From positions 62,001-126,000 of the forward strand of contig NZ_SSBJ01000008.1 of NCBI RefSeq assembly GCF_004795055.1: a stretch of 64,000 nucleotides of DNA. The letters run 5' to 3'. The notes beneath the pieces were generated by a model that was not told where the DNA came from, ran no database searches, and worked only from the letters and a program-made list of their open reading frames with translations. Position numbers and translations under genes: made by a program. This stretch comes from Streptomyces sp. A1136 (GTDB lineage Bacteria > Actinomycetota > Actinomycetes > Streptomycetales > Streptomycetaceae). Below, piece after piece: positions 17,015 to 25,819 of the stretch (the stretch's first letter is position 1; the number at the start of each line of letters is the position of its first letter).

Positions 17015-18268
17015 ATGGCCCAGACAGAAACCACGGACACCACGGACACCACGGACCTCAAGAGGGTCCGGTCCGCGCGGCCCGGAGGCGGTGGCGGCCT
17101 CGGGCCCCTGCTGGCGCGGGCGCTGCGCGGCAACATACGCCAGTACGGCATGCTGGTCGCGCTGGCCCTGATCGTCGCCGTGTTCCAGATCTGGACCGAC
17201 GGCATCCTGCTCCAGCCGCTCAACGTCACCAACCTGATCCAGCAGAACAGCTACATCCTGATCCTGGCGATCGGCATGATGATCGTGATCATCGCCGGGC
17301 ACATCGACCTCTCGGTCGGTTCGCTGGCCGCCTTCGTCGGCGCCGCCGCGGCCGTGATGATGGTCAGGCACGACGTACCGTGGCCGCTCGCACTGGCCGC
17401 CGCCCTGCTGATCGGCGCGGTCGCGGGGGCCTGGCAGGGGTTCTGGATCGCGTACGTGGGCATCCCGTCGTTCATCGTGACGCTGGCGGGCATGCTGCTG
17501 TTCCGCGGCGGGACGCAGATCGTGTTGCAGGGCCAGTCGGTGGCGCCCTTCCCGAAGGGCTTCCAGGAGATCAGCAGCGGCTTCCTGCCGGAGGTCGGCC
17601 CGCACACCGACTACCACAACCTCACCCTGCTGCTGGGTCTCGGCGTACTCGCCCTCGCCGTGCTCCAGGAGGTCCGGGGTCGCCGGCAGGCCGCCCGCTA
17701 CGGCCTCGAACTGCTGCCGCCGGCCTTCTTCCTGGCGAAGCTGGGTGCCATCGCGGCGGCGGTGCTGGCGTTCACCCTGCTGCTGGCGAGCTACCACGGT
17801 TTCCCGATCGTGCTGCTGATCCTGGGCGTGCTGCTCGTCGCCTTCGGCTACCTGATGCGCAACTCCGTCCTGGGCCGCCACACCTACGCGATCGGCGGCA
17901 ACGAGGCCGCGGCGAAGCTCTCGGGCGTCAAGAGCAAGCGGGTCGTCTTCCTCGCCTTCGTCAACATGGGCGTGCTGGCGGCGCTGGCCGGGATGGTCTT
18001 CGCGGCGCGCCTCAACGCGGGTACACCGCAGGCCGGCATCAACTTCGAACTGGAGGCCATCGCCGCCGCGTTCATCGGCGGCGCCTCGGCCTCGGGCGGT
18101 GTGGGCACCGTACTCGGCGCGATCATCGGCGGCCTGGTGCTGGGCGTGCTCAACAACGGCATGTCGCTGGTCGGCATCGGCACCGACTACCAGCAGGTCA
18201 TCAAGGGTCTGGTGCTGCTCGCCGCGGTCGGGTTCGACGTCTACAACAAGCGCAAGGCCGGTTCCTGA
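17015..18268 (+). CDS. mmsB: Sugar ABC transporter permease (MmsB/GguB type)
   Basis: A 417-aa inner-membrane permease with about ten hydrophobic segments after a polar 40-residue head. It carries the class motif GHIDLSVGSLAAFVGA near residue 90 and GGASASGGVGTVLGA near 352, both typical of carbohydrate uptake 2 permeases (RbsC/XylH-like). The longer central insertion (EVGPHTDYHNLTLLL to LELLPPAFF) is characteristic of the XylH/MmsB subgroup. It is translated 3 bp after the ATPase gene and presumably forms a homodimer with it. Confidence 0.95.
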   Translation: MAQTETTDTTDTTDLKRVRSARPGGGGGLGPLLARALRGNIRQYGMLVALALIVAVFQIWTDGILLQPLNVTNLIQQNSYILILAIGMMIVIIAGHIDLSVGSLAAFVGAAAAVMMVRHDVPWPLALAAALLIGAVAGAWQGFWIAYVGIPSFIVTLAGMLLFRGGTQIVLQGQSVAPFPKGFQEISSGFLPEVGPHTDYHNLTLLLGLGVLALAVLQEVRGRRQAARYGLELLPPAFFLAKLGAIAAAVLAFTLLLASYHGFPIVLLILGVLLVAFGYLMRNSVLGRHTYAIGGNEAAAKLSGVKSKRVVFLAFVNMGVLAALAGMVFAARLNAGTPQAGINFELEAIAAAFIGGASASGGVGTVLGAIIGGLVLGVLNNGMSLVGIGTDYQQVIKGLVLLAAVGFDVYNKRKAGS

Positions 18269-18286
18269 TCGGTTGCGTCCCCCTCC

Positions 18287-18313
18287 GGCGCGTCCCCCTC
18301 GCGGGGGCGCGCC
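18287..18313 (+). terminator. Hairpin after the importer operon
   Basis: GGCGCG-t-CCCCC, loop TCGC, GGGGG-CGCGCC: an 11-bp stem with one bulged T, starting 19 bp after the permease stop. There is no T-tract. Confidence 0.55.
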
Positions 18314-18346
18314 GGCCCCGTTCTCACCGCCGGCCCCGTTCTCACC
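18311..18346. repeat. 18-bp tandem duplication
   Basis: Two exact adjacent copies of GCCGGCCCCGTTCTCACC (18311-18328 and 18329-18346) in the gap between convergent mmsB and araA. It is non-coding and probably a recent slippage event. Confidence 0.8.
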
Positions 18347-18436
18347 GCCGGGACCTGGCCGGGGCAGGCGCGGTCGTGTCGACCACCGTGAACGCGCCGG
18401 GGTGGCCGGCCACGTTCGCTCCCCCGGCATGACGTC

Positions 18437-18472
18437 GGCCGCCGCCCCTCCCGGTCGGGAGGGGCGGCGGCC
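18437..18472. terminator. Strong hairpin between importer and araA ends
   Basis: GGCCGCCGCCCCTCCC, a 4-nt loop, then its perfect 16-bp complement. It lies 17 bp past the araA stop and can end araBDA transcription from the minus strand, or readthrough from the importer operon on the plus strand. Confidence 0.75.
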
Positions 18473-18488
18473 TCGGACCCGCTCGGCG

Positions 18489-20003
18489 TCAGAAACCCTG
18501 GGCCAGGCGGTGGTACGCCTGGTTCCAGCGGATCTCCTGGGCGAACCGGCGGATCGTGGTGTCCGCGTCGATGACCAGCAGTTCGGTGGCGAGGATGTCG
18601 GCGAGGTCGGCCAGTTCCTCGGTACCCAGCGCGCCGGACAGCACGGTGTGGTGGGGCGCGCCGGCGGTCAGCCACGCCTCGGTCGAGGTGCGCAGGTTCG
18701 GTCGCGGCTGCCAGACCGCACGCGCGACCGGGAGGCGGGGCAGCGGTTCGAGGGGCTCGACCACGTCGATCTCGTTCACGACCATACGGAACCGGTCGCC
18801 CATGTCGGCCAGTCCGACCACGACGGCGGGGCCGGTGCGGGCGTCGAAGACGAGCCGGACCGGGTCCTCGCGGCCGCCGATGCCCAGCGGGTGGATCTCG
18901 CACGTCGGCACGTCCGACGCGATGGTCGGGCAGACCTCCAGCATGTGCGCGCCGAGGATCAGCTCCCGCCCCGGCTCCAGGTGGTAGGTGTAGTCCTCCA
19001 TGAACGAGGTGCCTCCCACCAGCCCGGTGGCCATCACCTTCAGTGTGCGCAGCAGGACGGAGGTCTTCCAGTCGCCTTCGCCGCCGAATCCGAAGCCGTC
19101 GGCCATCAGTCGCTGCACGGCCAGGCCGGGGAGCTGACGAAGCCCCCCGAGGTCCTCGAAGTTCGTGGTGAAGGCCTGGAAGCCGCCGTCCGCGAGGAAG
19201 GAGCGCAGGCCGAGTTCGACACGGGCGGCGTAGCGCAGCGAGTCGTGCCGGTCCCCGTCGGCGCGCAGCTCGGGCGCGAGGCGATAGGTGCCCTCGTACT
19301 CCTTGACCAGTTCGGTGACGTCCGCGTCGGTTGCCGCGTCGACGGCCTCGACCAGGTCGTTGACGCCATAGGTGTTGACCGAGACGCCGAAGCGCAGCTG
19401 GGCCTCGACCTTGTCGCCCTCGGTCACGGCGACGTCGCGCATGTTGTCGCCGAACCGCGCCAGCTTGAGGCCGCCCAGCTCGGCGCGGCCCGCGGCGGCC
19501 CGGGCCCAGGAGGCGATCCGGGCGGCGACCGAGGGGTCGGTGACGTGCCCGGCGACGGTCTTGCGCGCGACGCCGAGACGGGACTGGATGTAACCGAACT
19601 CGCGGTCCCCGTGGGCCGCTTGGTTCAGGTTCATGAAGTCCATGTCGATCGACGCCCAGGGCAGCGCGGCGTTGGCCTGGGTGTGCAGGTGGAGCAGCGG
19701 CTTGCGCAGCGCGTCCAGGCCCGAGATCCACATCTTCGCCGGGGAGAAGGTGTGCATCCATGCGATCAGGCCGATGCACGCGTCGTCGGCGTTGGCGTCC
19801 AGGCAGACCCGCCGGATCGCGCCGGCGTCGGTGAGCACCGGTTTCCAGACGATGTGCACCGGCATGCCCGCATGGTCGCCGAGCGCGTCGGCGATCCGGC
19901 GGGACTGCTCGGCGACCTGACGCAGGGTGTCGTCGCCGTAGAGGCCTTGGCTGCCGGTCAGGAACCAGACCTCGCGGCCCTCGATTGCCTTCAGTGCCTT
20001 CAT
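18489..20003 (-). CDS. araA: L-arabinose isomerase
   Basis: A 504-aa enzyme converting L-arabinose to L-ribulose. From ATG 20003 (AAGGAGA upstream) it reads [27 protein letters not shown], the diagnostic AraA opening, and contains [17 protein letters not shown] near residue 85. The active-site residues in family alignments are two Glu and two His that hold Mn2+; the candidates here are in [12 protein letters not shown] near 310, [11 protein letters not shown] near 337 and HMLEVCP near 355. Length is normal (about 500). It is the last gene of araB-araD-araA, 16 bp after araD. Confidence 0.97.
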   Translation of the reverse strand: MKALKAIEGREVWFLTGSQGLYGDDTLRQVAEQSRRIADALGDHAGMPVHIVWKPVLTDAGAIRRVCLDANADDACIGLIAWMHTFSPAKMWISGLDALRKPLLHLHTQANAALPWASIDMDFMNLNQAAHGDREFGYIQSRLGVARKTVAGHVTDPSVAARIASWARAAAGRAELGGLKLARFGDNMRDVAVTEGDKVEAQLRFGVSVNTYGVNDLVEAVDAATDADVTELVKEYEGTYRLAPELRADGDRHDSLRYAARVELGLRSFLADGGFQAFTTNFEDLGGLRQLPGLAVQRLMADGFGFGGEGDWKTSVLLRTLKVMATGLVGGTSFMEDYTYHLEPGRELILGAHMLEVCPTIASDVPTCEIHPLGIGGREDPVRLVFDARTGPAVVVGLADMGDRFRMVVNEIDVVEPLEPLPRLPVARAVWQPRPNLRTSTEAWLTAGAPHHTVLSGALGTEELADLADILATELLVIDADTTIRRFAQEIRWNQAYHRLAQGF

Positions 20004-20019
20004 GGGGGCGGGTTTCTCC

Positions 20020-20691
20020 TTAGCGGGCGGCGGGGCGCTGGCCGTACACGTTCCGGTAGCGGTGGTTGAGACGGTCGATGTCGCTCTGCGCGATCGGCAG
20101 GGGTTCACCGAGCTGGCGGGAGATGTGGACGGTGCGCGCGACGTCCTCGCACATCACGGCGGCCTTGACGGCCGCCGTGGCGTCCTTGCCGATGGTGAAG
20201 ACACCGTGGCTCTTCATCAGGACGGCGGGTGAGCGGTGGCCCCGGAGGGTCTCGACGATGCCCCGGCCGATGGAGTCGTCGCCGATCAGCGCGAAGGGGC
20301 CCACGGGGATCGCGGCGCCGAACTCGTCGGCCATGGCGGTCAGTACGCAGGGCACCGCCTCACCGCGCGCGGCCCAGGCACTCGCGTACGTCGAATGGGT
20401 GTGGACCACTCCCCCGACCTCGGGCATGTGGCGGTAGACGTAGGCGTGCGCGGCGGTGTCGGAGGACGGGGAGTGGTCGCCCTCGACGACCTCGCCGTGC
20501 AGGTCGCAGACGATCATGTTCCGGGGCGTCAGTTCGTCGTACGGGACACCGCTCGGCTTGATGACCAGCAGGTCCTCGCCGGGGACGCGGGCCGAGACGT
20601 TGCCCGCCGTCCAGACGACGAGCCCGTAGCGGACCAGCTCCTGGTGGAGCTCGCTCACCTGACGGCGCAGCAGGTCGATCGGGGAACTCAT
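20020..20691 (-). CDS. araD: L-ribulose-5-phosphate 4-epimerase
   Basis: A 223-aa class II aldolase-fold enzyme that epimerises L-ribulose 5-phosphate to D-xylulose 5-phosphate, feeding the pentose phosphate pathway. Visible markers are [27 protein letters not shown] (residues 28-55), the zinc His pair in [16 protein letters not shown] near 97, and [14 protein letters not shown] near 165 with the third His. The ATG overlaps the araB stop (ATGA), indicating translational coupling. It is of typical length for AraD. Confidence 0.95.
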   Translation of the reverse strand: MSSPIDLLRRQVSELHQELVRYGLVVWTAGNVSARVPGEDLLVIKPSGVPYDELTPRNMIVCDLHGEVVEGDHSPSSDTAAHAYVYRHMPEVGGVVHTHSTYASAWAARGEAVPCVLTAMADEFGAAIPVGPFALIGDDSIGRGIVETLRGHRSPAVLMKSHGVFTIGKDATAAVKAAVMCEDVARTVHISRQLGEPLPIAQSDIDRLNHRYRNVYGQRPAAR

Positions 20692-22439
20692 GGGCGGACC
20701 TCGCTCTCGTGGACGGCGGCGGCCGGGGCGGCGCCCGGGGTGGCCTTCGGATCGGCTCGCCCGGCGGCCGACGCCGCGTTGCGGAGGGCGCGCAGGCGGT
20801 GGAGGAGCTTGTCGGGGCCGGCCCCGAAGTGGTCGTGCAGAGCGCGGTATTCGGCGTAGAGGCGGTCGTACGCGTCGGCCCGCGCGGTGTCCGGCCGGTA
20901 GGCGCCGCGCCGCACCCGGCCCATGGCCGCGGCCGCGGTGCGTACGTCGGGGTGTGCGCCGGCGGCCACGGCGGCGTGGATGGCGGAGCCGAGGGCCGGG
21001 CCTTGGGCGGACTCGGCGAGGGAGACGGGACGGCGCAGCACGTCGGCGTAGATCCGCATGAGCAGGGGGTTCTGCTTCAGTCCGCCGGTGACGATGAACT
21101 CGGTGACGGGGACGCCGCCCCGCTCCAGGGCTTCGACGATGGTGCGGGTGCCGAAGGCGGTGGCCTCCAGCAGCGCGCGGTAGATCTCCTCGGGGCGGGT
21201 GGCGAGCGTGAGGCCGACGATGACACCGGAGAGGTGGTGGTCGACCAGGGTGGAGCGGTTGCCGTTCATCCAGTCGAGGGCGACCAGACCGTGGCCGCCG
21301 ACGGGCTGGCCGGCGATCTTGCGGGAGAGCAGTTGGTGCAGGTCCTCCCCGGTGGTCTCGGCCTCGGCGAGGTAGTCGGCGGGTACGCCCTGTCGCAGCC
21401 ACCAGGCGAAGATGTCCCCGACCGCGCTCTGTCCGGCCTCGTAACCGTAGGCACCTTCGATGATGCCGCCGTCGACGACTCCGCAGATGCCGGGGACGTC
21501 GGCGAGGACGGGACCGTTGACGACGTGGCAGGTGGAGGTGCCCATGATGGCGAGGAGCTGCCCGTTCTCGACGGCTCGGGCGGCGGGGGCGGCGACATGG
21601 GCGTCGACGTTGCCGGCGGCCACCGCGATGCCCTCGGGCAGCCCGGTCCAGGCGGCGGCCTCGGCGGTCAGGGAGCCGGCCCGGGAGCCCAGGGGGGAGA
21701 GCGGGTGCTCCAGGCGGGTGCGCGCGAAGTCGGCGAAGTCGGGGTGCAGGGCGGCGAGATAGTCCTCGCTCGGGTAGTGGCCGTCCTGGTGGATTCCCTT
21801 GTACCCCGCCGTGCAGGTGTTGCGGGTCTCGACGCCGGTCAGCTGCCAGACGATCCAGTCCGCGGCCTCGATCCAGCGCTCGGTGGCGGCGTAGGTCCGC
21901 GGGTCCTCCTCCAGCACCTGGAGCGCCTTGGCGTACTGCCATTCGGCGGAGATCCTGCCCCCGTAGCGGGAGATCCACTTCTCGGCGCGCAGGTGGGCGA
22001 GGTGGTTGATCCGGTCGGCCTGGCTCTGGGCCGCGTGGTGCTTCCAGAGCTTGGGCCAGGCGTGCGGTCGCACGCCCAGCCCGGTCTCGGCGAGGGGGGT
22101 GCCGTCGCCCCGTACGGGCAGGACGGTGCAGGCGGTGAAGTCGGTCGCGATGCCGATCACGGTGGCCGGGTCCACACCGCTCGCGGCCAACGCGGCGGGG
22201 ACGGCGGTGCGCAGCACCTCGCGCCAGTCCTCGGGGTGCTGAAGGGCCCAGTCCGGTGGCAAGGGGCGCCCCGTCGTCGGCAGTTCACGCTCGATGACGC
22301 CGTGCGGGTACGCGTGGACGGCGGAGCCGAGCTCCTCGCCGTCCCGTACGCGGACCACCACGGCCCGGCCGGAGAGCGTGCCGAAGTCGACACCCACGAC
22401 ATGGCTCTCCGCGGTCTGGGTGGGTGGGGTCACGGTCAC
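20688..22439 (-). CDS. araB: Ribulokinase
   Basis: A 583-aa FGGY-family sugar kinase phosphorylating L-ribulose. The GTG start at 22439 follows AAGGA. The N-terminal phosphate-binding strand is VVGVDFGTLSGRAVVV (residues 14-30), the specificity loop is IATDFTACTVLP near 98, and the C-terminal nucleotide site is FIVTGGLKQNPLLMRI near 455. Its length (about 560-580) and YGYEAGQSAVGDIFAWW identify it as AraB rather than xylulokinase. First gene of the catabolic operon, with promoter and operator 65-95 bp upstream. Confidence 0.95.
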   Translation of the reverse strand: MTVTPPTQTAESHVVGVDFGTLSGRAVVVRVRDGEELGSAVHAYPHGVIERELPTTGRPLPPDWALQHPEDWREVLRTAVPAALAASGVDPATVIGIATDFTACTVLPVRGDGTPLAETGLGVRPHAWPKLWKHHAAQSQADRINHLAHLRAEKWISRYGGRISAEWQYAKALQVLEEDPRTYAATERWIEAADWIVWQLTGVETRNTCTAGYKGIHQDGHYPSEDYLAALHPDFADFARTRLEHPLSPLGSRAGSLTAEAAAWTGLPEGIAVAAGNVDAHVAAPAARAVENGQLLAIMGTSTCHVVNGPVLADVPGICGVVDGGIIEGAYGYEAGQSAVGDIFAWWLRQGVPADYLAEAETTGEDLHQLLSRKIAGQPVGGHGLVALDWMNGNRSTLVDHHLSGVIVGLTLATRPEEIYRALLEATAFGTRTIVEALERGGVPVTEFIVTGGLKQNPLLMRIYADVLRRPVSLAESAQGPALGSAIHAAVAAGAHPDVRTAAAAMGRVRRGAYRPDTARADAYDRLYAEYRALHDHFGAGPDKLLHRLRALRNAASAAGRADPKATPGAAPAAAVHESEVRP

Positions 22440-22503
22440 TTCACATCCTTCGTACGGAGCGCCGCGCGGGCGGAAGGCGCGAGGACGGGGCACCCGCTCG
22501 GCG

Positions 22504-22532
22504 ATTGTTAGCGCTAACATCCACCGTGTCAA
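22504..22532 (-). promoter_or_regulatory. araBDA promoter with perfect LacI-type operator O3
   Basis: On the minus strand TTGACA (22532-22527), 17 bp, then AACAAT (22509-22504). The perfect 14-bp palindrome TGTTAGCGCTAACA (22506-22519) overlaps the -10, so a bound repressor would block RNA polymerase. The same element occurs twice before the importer operon. Confidence 0.8.
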
Positions 22533-22607
22533 GGGTGCGCAAAAGGCGTACGAGCCGGCGGCGCGCGGTGGCCTCGGCACGCGGCCGGCCCGAGGCGACC
22601 GCGCCGC

Positions 22608-22668
22608 ACCGCCGACTACGGGCGCGCCACGGGGTACCGCCGACTACGGGCGCCGCCGACTACCGGCG
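22608..22668. repeat. Three short direct repeats at the end of the regulator gene
   Basis: ACCGCCGACTACGGGCG occurs exactly at 22608-22624 and 22636-22652, and a variant (GCCGCCGACTACCGGCG) at 22652-22668 spans the regulator's stop codon. The two gap copies look like duplications of the gene's 3' end. Confidence 0.75.
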
Positions 22669-23691
22669 CGCCGCGGGGCCCGCGCTGTGGCGCAGCACCA
22701 TCTCCGGGGAGATCAGCACATGACTGCGGGCGTGATCGACGCCTGTCAGCTCCTCCACCAGCAGTTCCAAGGCGCGCCGTCCCAGTTCGCCGAAGTCCTG
22801 ACGGACGGTGGTCAGCGGCGGGGCGAAGTACGCGGCCTCCGGGATGTCATCGAACCCGACCACGCTGATGTCGCCCGGAATCGCGCGGCCCGCCTCGTGG
22901 AAGGCGCGGAGCAGTCCGAGGGCCATGTGGTCGTTGGCGCAGAAGACCGCCGTGACGAGGGGGTCCTCGGCGATCCGCAGGCCGGCCTCGTACCCGGACC
23001 TCGCGCTCCAGTCCCCGCTGAGCACCGGCGGCACCTCGGCGCCGCAGGCTTCCAGGGCCTTGCGCCAGCCGTCCTGCCGGGTCTTGGTCTCCAGCCAGCC
23101 GGACGGGCCGGCGACGTGCTGGACCGTGGCGTGCCCGAGGTCGAGCAGGTGGCGGGTGGCGGCCAGCGCGCCCGCCTCGTTGTCGACGGCGACCACCGGC
23201 ACCCGGGACTGACTGCCGGACCCGACGGCGACCACGGGCACCACGCTGGACAGCTTCGCCACCGCGCTCACCGCGGAGATCTGCGGGGCGATGACGACGA
23301 TGCCCTCCACGCCCTGGTCGCGGAGCCGGTCGACCGCCTCCTGTACGGAGCGGCTGTCCAGCGACCTCAGGCTGGCCACGCTGACGAAGTACCCCGCGCT
23401 GCGCGCGGCCTGTTCGATCCCGTCCAGCATCGACGCGGGCCCGTACAGCGCGCTGCCGAAACTGACCACACCGAGGGTCTGGGAGCGTCGGGTGACCAAC
23501 GCGCGGGCCGCCGAGTTGGGGCGGTAGTCCAGCTCGCGGATGGCGGCGAGGACCCGGTCCCGGGTGTCGGGCCGGACGTGCGGTGCACCGTTCAGCACCC
23601 GCGACACGGTCTGGTGGGAGACGCCGGCGACCCGCGCCACATCCGCCATCACGGGCTGACGGGACTCCGGCTCGGTGCTTGCGGTTCCCAC
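22660..23691 (-). CDS. araR: LacI-family repressor, probable arabinose regulator
   Basis: A 343-aa LacI/GalR protein: helix-turn-helix at residues 14-60 (VMADVARVAGVSHQTVSRVLNG, with the hinge helix PNSAARALVTRRS) and a periplasmic-binding-protein-like sensor domain from residue 70 (TLGVVSFGSALYGPASMLDG). The start is GTG 23691. It is encoded directly upstream of araB on the same strand, and the palindromes with a central CG step before araB and before the importer are standard LacI-family sites. The ligand is inferred to be arabinose or a derivative. No operator is visible before its own gene. Confidence 0.85.
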   Translation of the reverse strand: MGTASTEPESRQPVMADVARVAGVSHQTVSRVLNGAPHVRPDTRDRVLAAIRELDYRPNSAARALVTRRSQTLGVVSFGSALYGPASMLDGIEQAARSAGYFVSVASLRSLDSRSVQEAVDRLRDQGVEGIVVIAPQISAVSAVAKLSSVVPVVAVGSGSQSRVPVVAVDNEAGALAATRHLLDLGHATVQHVAGPSGWLETKTRQDGWRKALEACGAEVPPVLSGDWSARSGYEAGLRIAEDPLVTAVFCANDHMALGLLRAFHEAGRAIPGDISVVGFDDIPEAAYFAPPLTTVRQDFGELGRRALELLVEELTGVDHARSHVLISPEMVLRHSAGPAARR

Positions 23692-24093
23692 TCAGGGCCC
23701 CCCTCGTCGGTCATGCGGTGCGGATCGGCCGCCGGTGTCCGCAGGTGACGGCGTTCGCGTACGGGCCGTTCCCGGGAGCAGGCCGCCGCGTCCGCCGGTC
23801 ACCGGTCGTCCGTCACCCGTGCCCCGCGGACACTACGACTGTCTCACGAGTGCCGACGAGAGTGTATTTGTTCGCGATCACGAGGCAACCGTCCCCGTGG
23901 CCCCGGGGAACGGGCGCCAGGGGCCGTCTTGCGGCCGGAACGGCCCGCCCGGTTCTACCCTCGACTGACGCCGGGGCGGAGCAAGCGGGTGCGGACCGTA
24001 CGGCTCTCCGTTCGATGGAGTCGTCGTTCTGCGCGGTCGGTGAGCGGGAGACGAAGGGCGCTTACCCGAACCCAAGCACAAGTCCTGAACCAG

Positions 24094-24107
24094 TGGGAGC
24101 GCTCCCA
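24094..24107. promoter_or_regulatory. Perfect CebR box
   Basis: TGGGAGCGCTCCCA, the exact 14-bp palindrome recognised by CebR, the cello-oligosaccharide-responsive LacI-family repressor of Streptomyces cellulase genes. It lies 178 bp before the GH5 start. Confidence 0.9.
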
Positions 24108-24226
24108 CTGTGCAAGGCGGACCCGACGGCGTCAAGGTGTGTGAAGAGTCGAAGCCTTACGTCGGGGAATTTGGGCGATCCCTCTGTTGCTCGGCGCCCG
24201 TTGCCGCTACGGTCTGGCCGAACCAG

Positions 24227-24240
24227 TGGGAGCGATTCCG
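24227..24240. promoter_or_regulatory. Degenerate second CebR box
   Basis: TGGGAGCGATTCCG matches 11 of 14 positions of the CebR palindrome and shares the flank GAACCAG with the first box, 133 bp away. It lies 45 bp before the GH5 start, where binding could block transcription. Confidence 0.6.
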
Positions 24241-24284
24241 TCAGTCGGCGCGTCAGCACGCGCCCTCGCTGCAAGGAGTCGCTC

Positions 24285-25805
24285 ATGCGACGCCCCCCAC
24301 GTCTGTCCGCGCTGTTCACAGGAGCAGCGCTCGCGATGGCGAGCTGTCTGTTCGCCATCGTGGGTACGGCCTCAGGAGCCGCGGCCGCACCCGTCTGCAC
24401 GGTGAAGTACTCCGTCGTCGGCCAGTGGGCCGGCGGGTTCCAGGGGTCGGTCACCGTCACCAACAACAGTTCCGCGTTGAACGGCTGGAGTCTCGGCTTC
24501 GGCTTCCCCGCAGGTCAAACCGTCAGCCAGGGCTGGGGCGCCAAGTGGTCCCAGACCGGGACGGCCGTCACGGCCGTGAACGAGGAATGGAACGCCACCC
24601 TCGGCGCCGGCGCGAGCGTGACGGCCGGATTCATCGCCTCGTGGTCGGGCGCGCACACGACGCCCACGGCGTTCACGCTGGGCGGAGCGCCCTGCGAGTC
24701 CGATTCCGGACCCGAGCCGACCCCGACCTCACCCACCCCGACCTCACCCACCCCCACCCCCACCGACCCGACCGGGTCCCCCGGCCCGGCCTCCGGAGCA
24801 CCCGAACTGGCCGTCACCGGCAACCGGCTCACCGATCGGAACGGCACCCCACGCCGCCTCCTCGGTGTCAACCGCTCCGGGGCCGAGTTCATGTGCGTCC
24901 AGGGGCACGGCATCTTCGACGGGCCCGTCGACGACGCCTCCGTGCGGGCCATCGCCGACTGGAAGGCGAACACCGTCCGTATCCCGCTCAACGAGGAGTG
25001 CTGGCTCGGTCTGGCGAACATCAAACCCGAGTACGGCGGCGCGCGCTACGTGGACGCCGTCAAGGGCCTGGTCGACCGGGTCCTCGCGCACGGCATGACC
25101 CCGGTCGTCGAGCTGCACTGGACGTACGGCCAGTACACCGGCGACTCCTCGGGCTGCGCCGACGTCCACGCCTCCTGCCAGAAGCCGATGCCCGACGCCC
25201 AGTACGCCCCGGCGTTCTGGACCTCGGTGGCGAACACCTTCAAGAACGACCGCCGGATCGCCTTCGACCTGTTCAACGAGCCGTATCCCGACCGGGCGAC
25301 GGCCGGCGCCGCCCAGGCCTGGAACTGCTGGCGCGACGGAGGCACCTGCCCGGGCATCGGTTACGAGGTCGCCGGTATGCAGGACCTGGTGGACGCCGTC
25401 CGCTCGACGGGGGCCCGCAATCTCGTCCTCGTCCCCGGCATCGCGTACTCCAACGACCTGAGCCAGTGGCTCACCCACTCCCCTACCGACCCAACGGGCA
25501 ACCTGGCCGCGGCCTGGCACGTCTACAACTTCAACATCTGTGCAGACGAGGCGTGTTGGGACAACGCCCTCGCCCCGGTCGCCGCCCACGTGCCCCTGGT
25601 CACCGGCGAGATCGGTGAGAACACCTGCGGCCACGCGTTCATCGACCGAGTCATGGCCTGGGCCGACGCCCACGCCCTCTCGTATCTCGGCTGGACCTGG
25701 AACACCTGGAACTGCTCCTCGGGTCCCTCCTTGATCACCTCGTACGACGGCACACCCACCCCGTTCGGCACCGGGCTGCGCGACCATCTGCGCGCCCTGA
25801 ACTGA
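24285..25805 (+). CDS. Secreted endo-beta-1,4-glucanase, CBM2-GH5
   Basis: A 506-aa exoenzyme. The ATG at 24285 follows AAGGAG. Sec signal peptide to about residue 36 (GTASGAAAA); cellulose-binding CBM2 at 37-140 (VKYSVVGQWAGGFQGSVTVTN, surface Trp residues, flanking Cys pair); Thr/Pro linker with TPTSPTPTS repeats to about 175; GH5 catalytic domain to the end. The acid/base Glu is residue 332 in FDLFNEPYP and the nucleophile Glu is residue 442 in TGEIGEN. Family members cut internal cellulose bonds with retention. It sits 14 bp before a GH6 exoglucanase and behind CebR boxes, so it is probably induced by cellobiose or cellotriose. Confidence 0.93.
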   Translation: MRRPPRLSALFTGAALAMASCLFAIVGTASGAAAAPVCTVKYSVVGQWAGGFQGSVTVTNNSSALNGWSLGFGFPAGQTVSQGWGAKWSQTGTAVTAVNEEWNATLGAGASVTAGFIASWSGAHTTPTAFTLGGAPCESDSGPEPTPTSPTPTSPTPTPTDPTGSPGPASGAPELAVTGNRLTDRNGTPRRLLGVNRSGAEFMCVQGHGIFDGPVDDASVRAIADWKANTVRIPLNEECWLGLANIKPEYGGARYVDAVKGLVDRVLAHGMTPVVELHWTYGQYTGDSSGCADVHASCQKPMPDAQYAPAFWTSVANTFKNDRRIAFDLFNEPYPDRATAGAAQAWNCWRDGGTCPGIGYEVAGMQDLVDAVRSTGARNLVLVPGIAYSNDLSQWLTHSPTDPTGNLAAAWHVYNFNICADEACWDNALAPVAAHVPLVTGEIGENTCGHAFIDRVMAWADAHALSYLGWTWNTWNCSSGPSLITSYDGTPTPFGTGLRDHLRALN

Positions 25806-25819
25806 AAGGCACCCACGAG

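Larger units (their letters stand above)
23692..24284. other. 593-bp intergenic region before the cellulase operon
   Basis: The left part (23692-24090) contains the minus-strand promoter region of the LacI-family gene; I see no clear -10/-35, RNA or small gene there. The right part holds two CebR-type boxes and the cellulase leader. Long frames through it lack starts or coding character. Confidence 0.5.

Noticed and set aside
22608..22668. Possible CRISPR-like repeats
   Set aside because: Only three short copies with unequal gaps (11 and 0 bp), overlapping a coding 3' end, and no cas genes.
24720..24775. Short tandem repeats
   Set aside because: They encode the Thr/Pro linker of the GH5 cellulase and reflect protein composition.
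24110..25618. 502-codon plus-strand frame within the GH5 gene
   Set aside because: It overlaps a well-supported cellulase in another frame and encodes an Arg/Pro-rich sequence without any fold.
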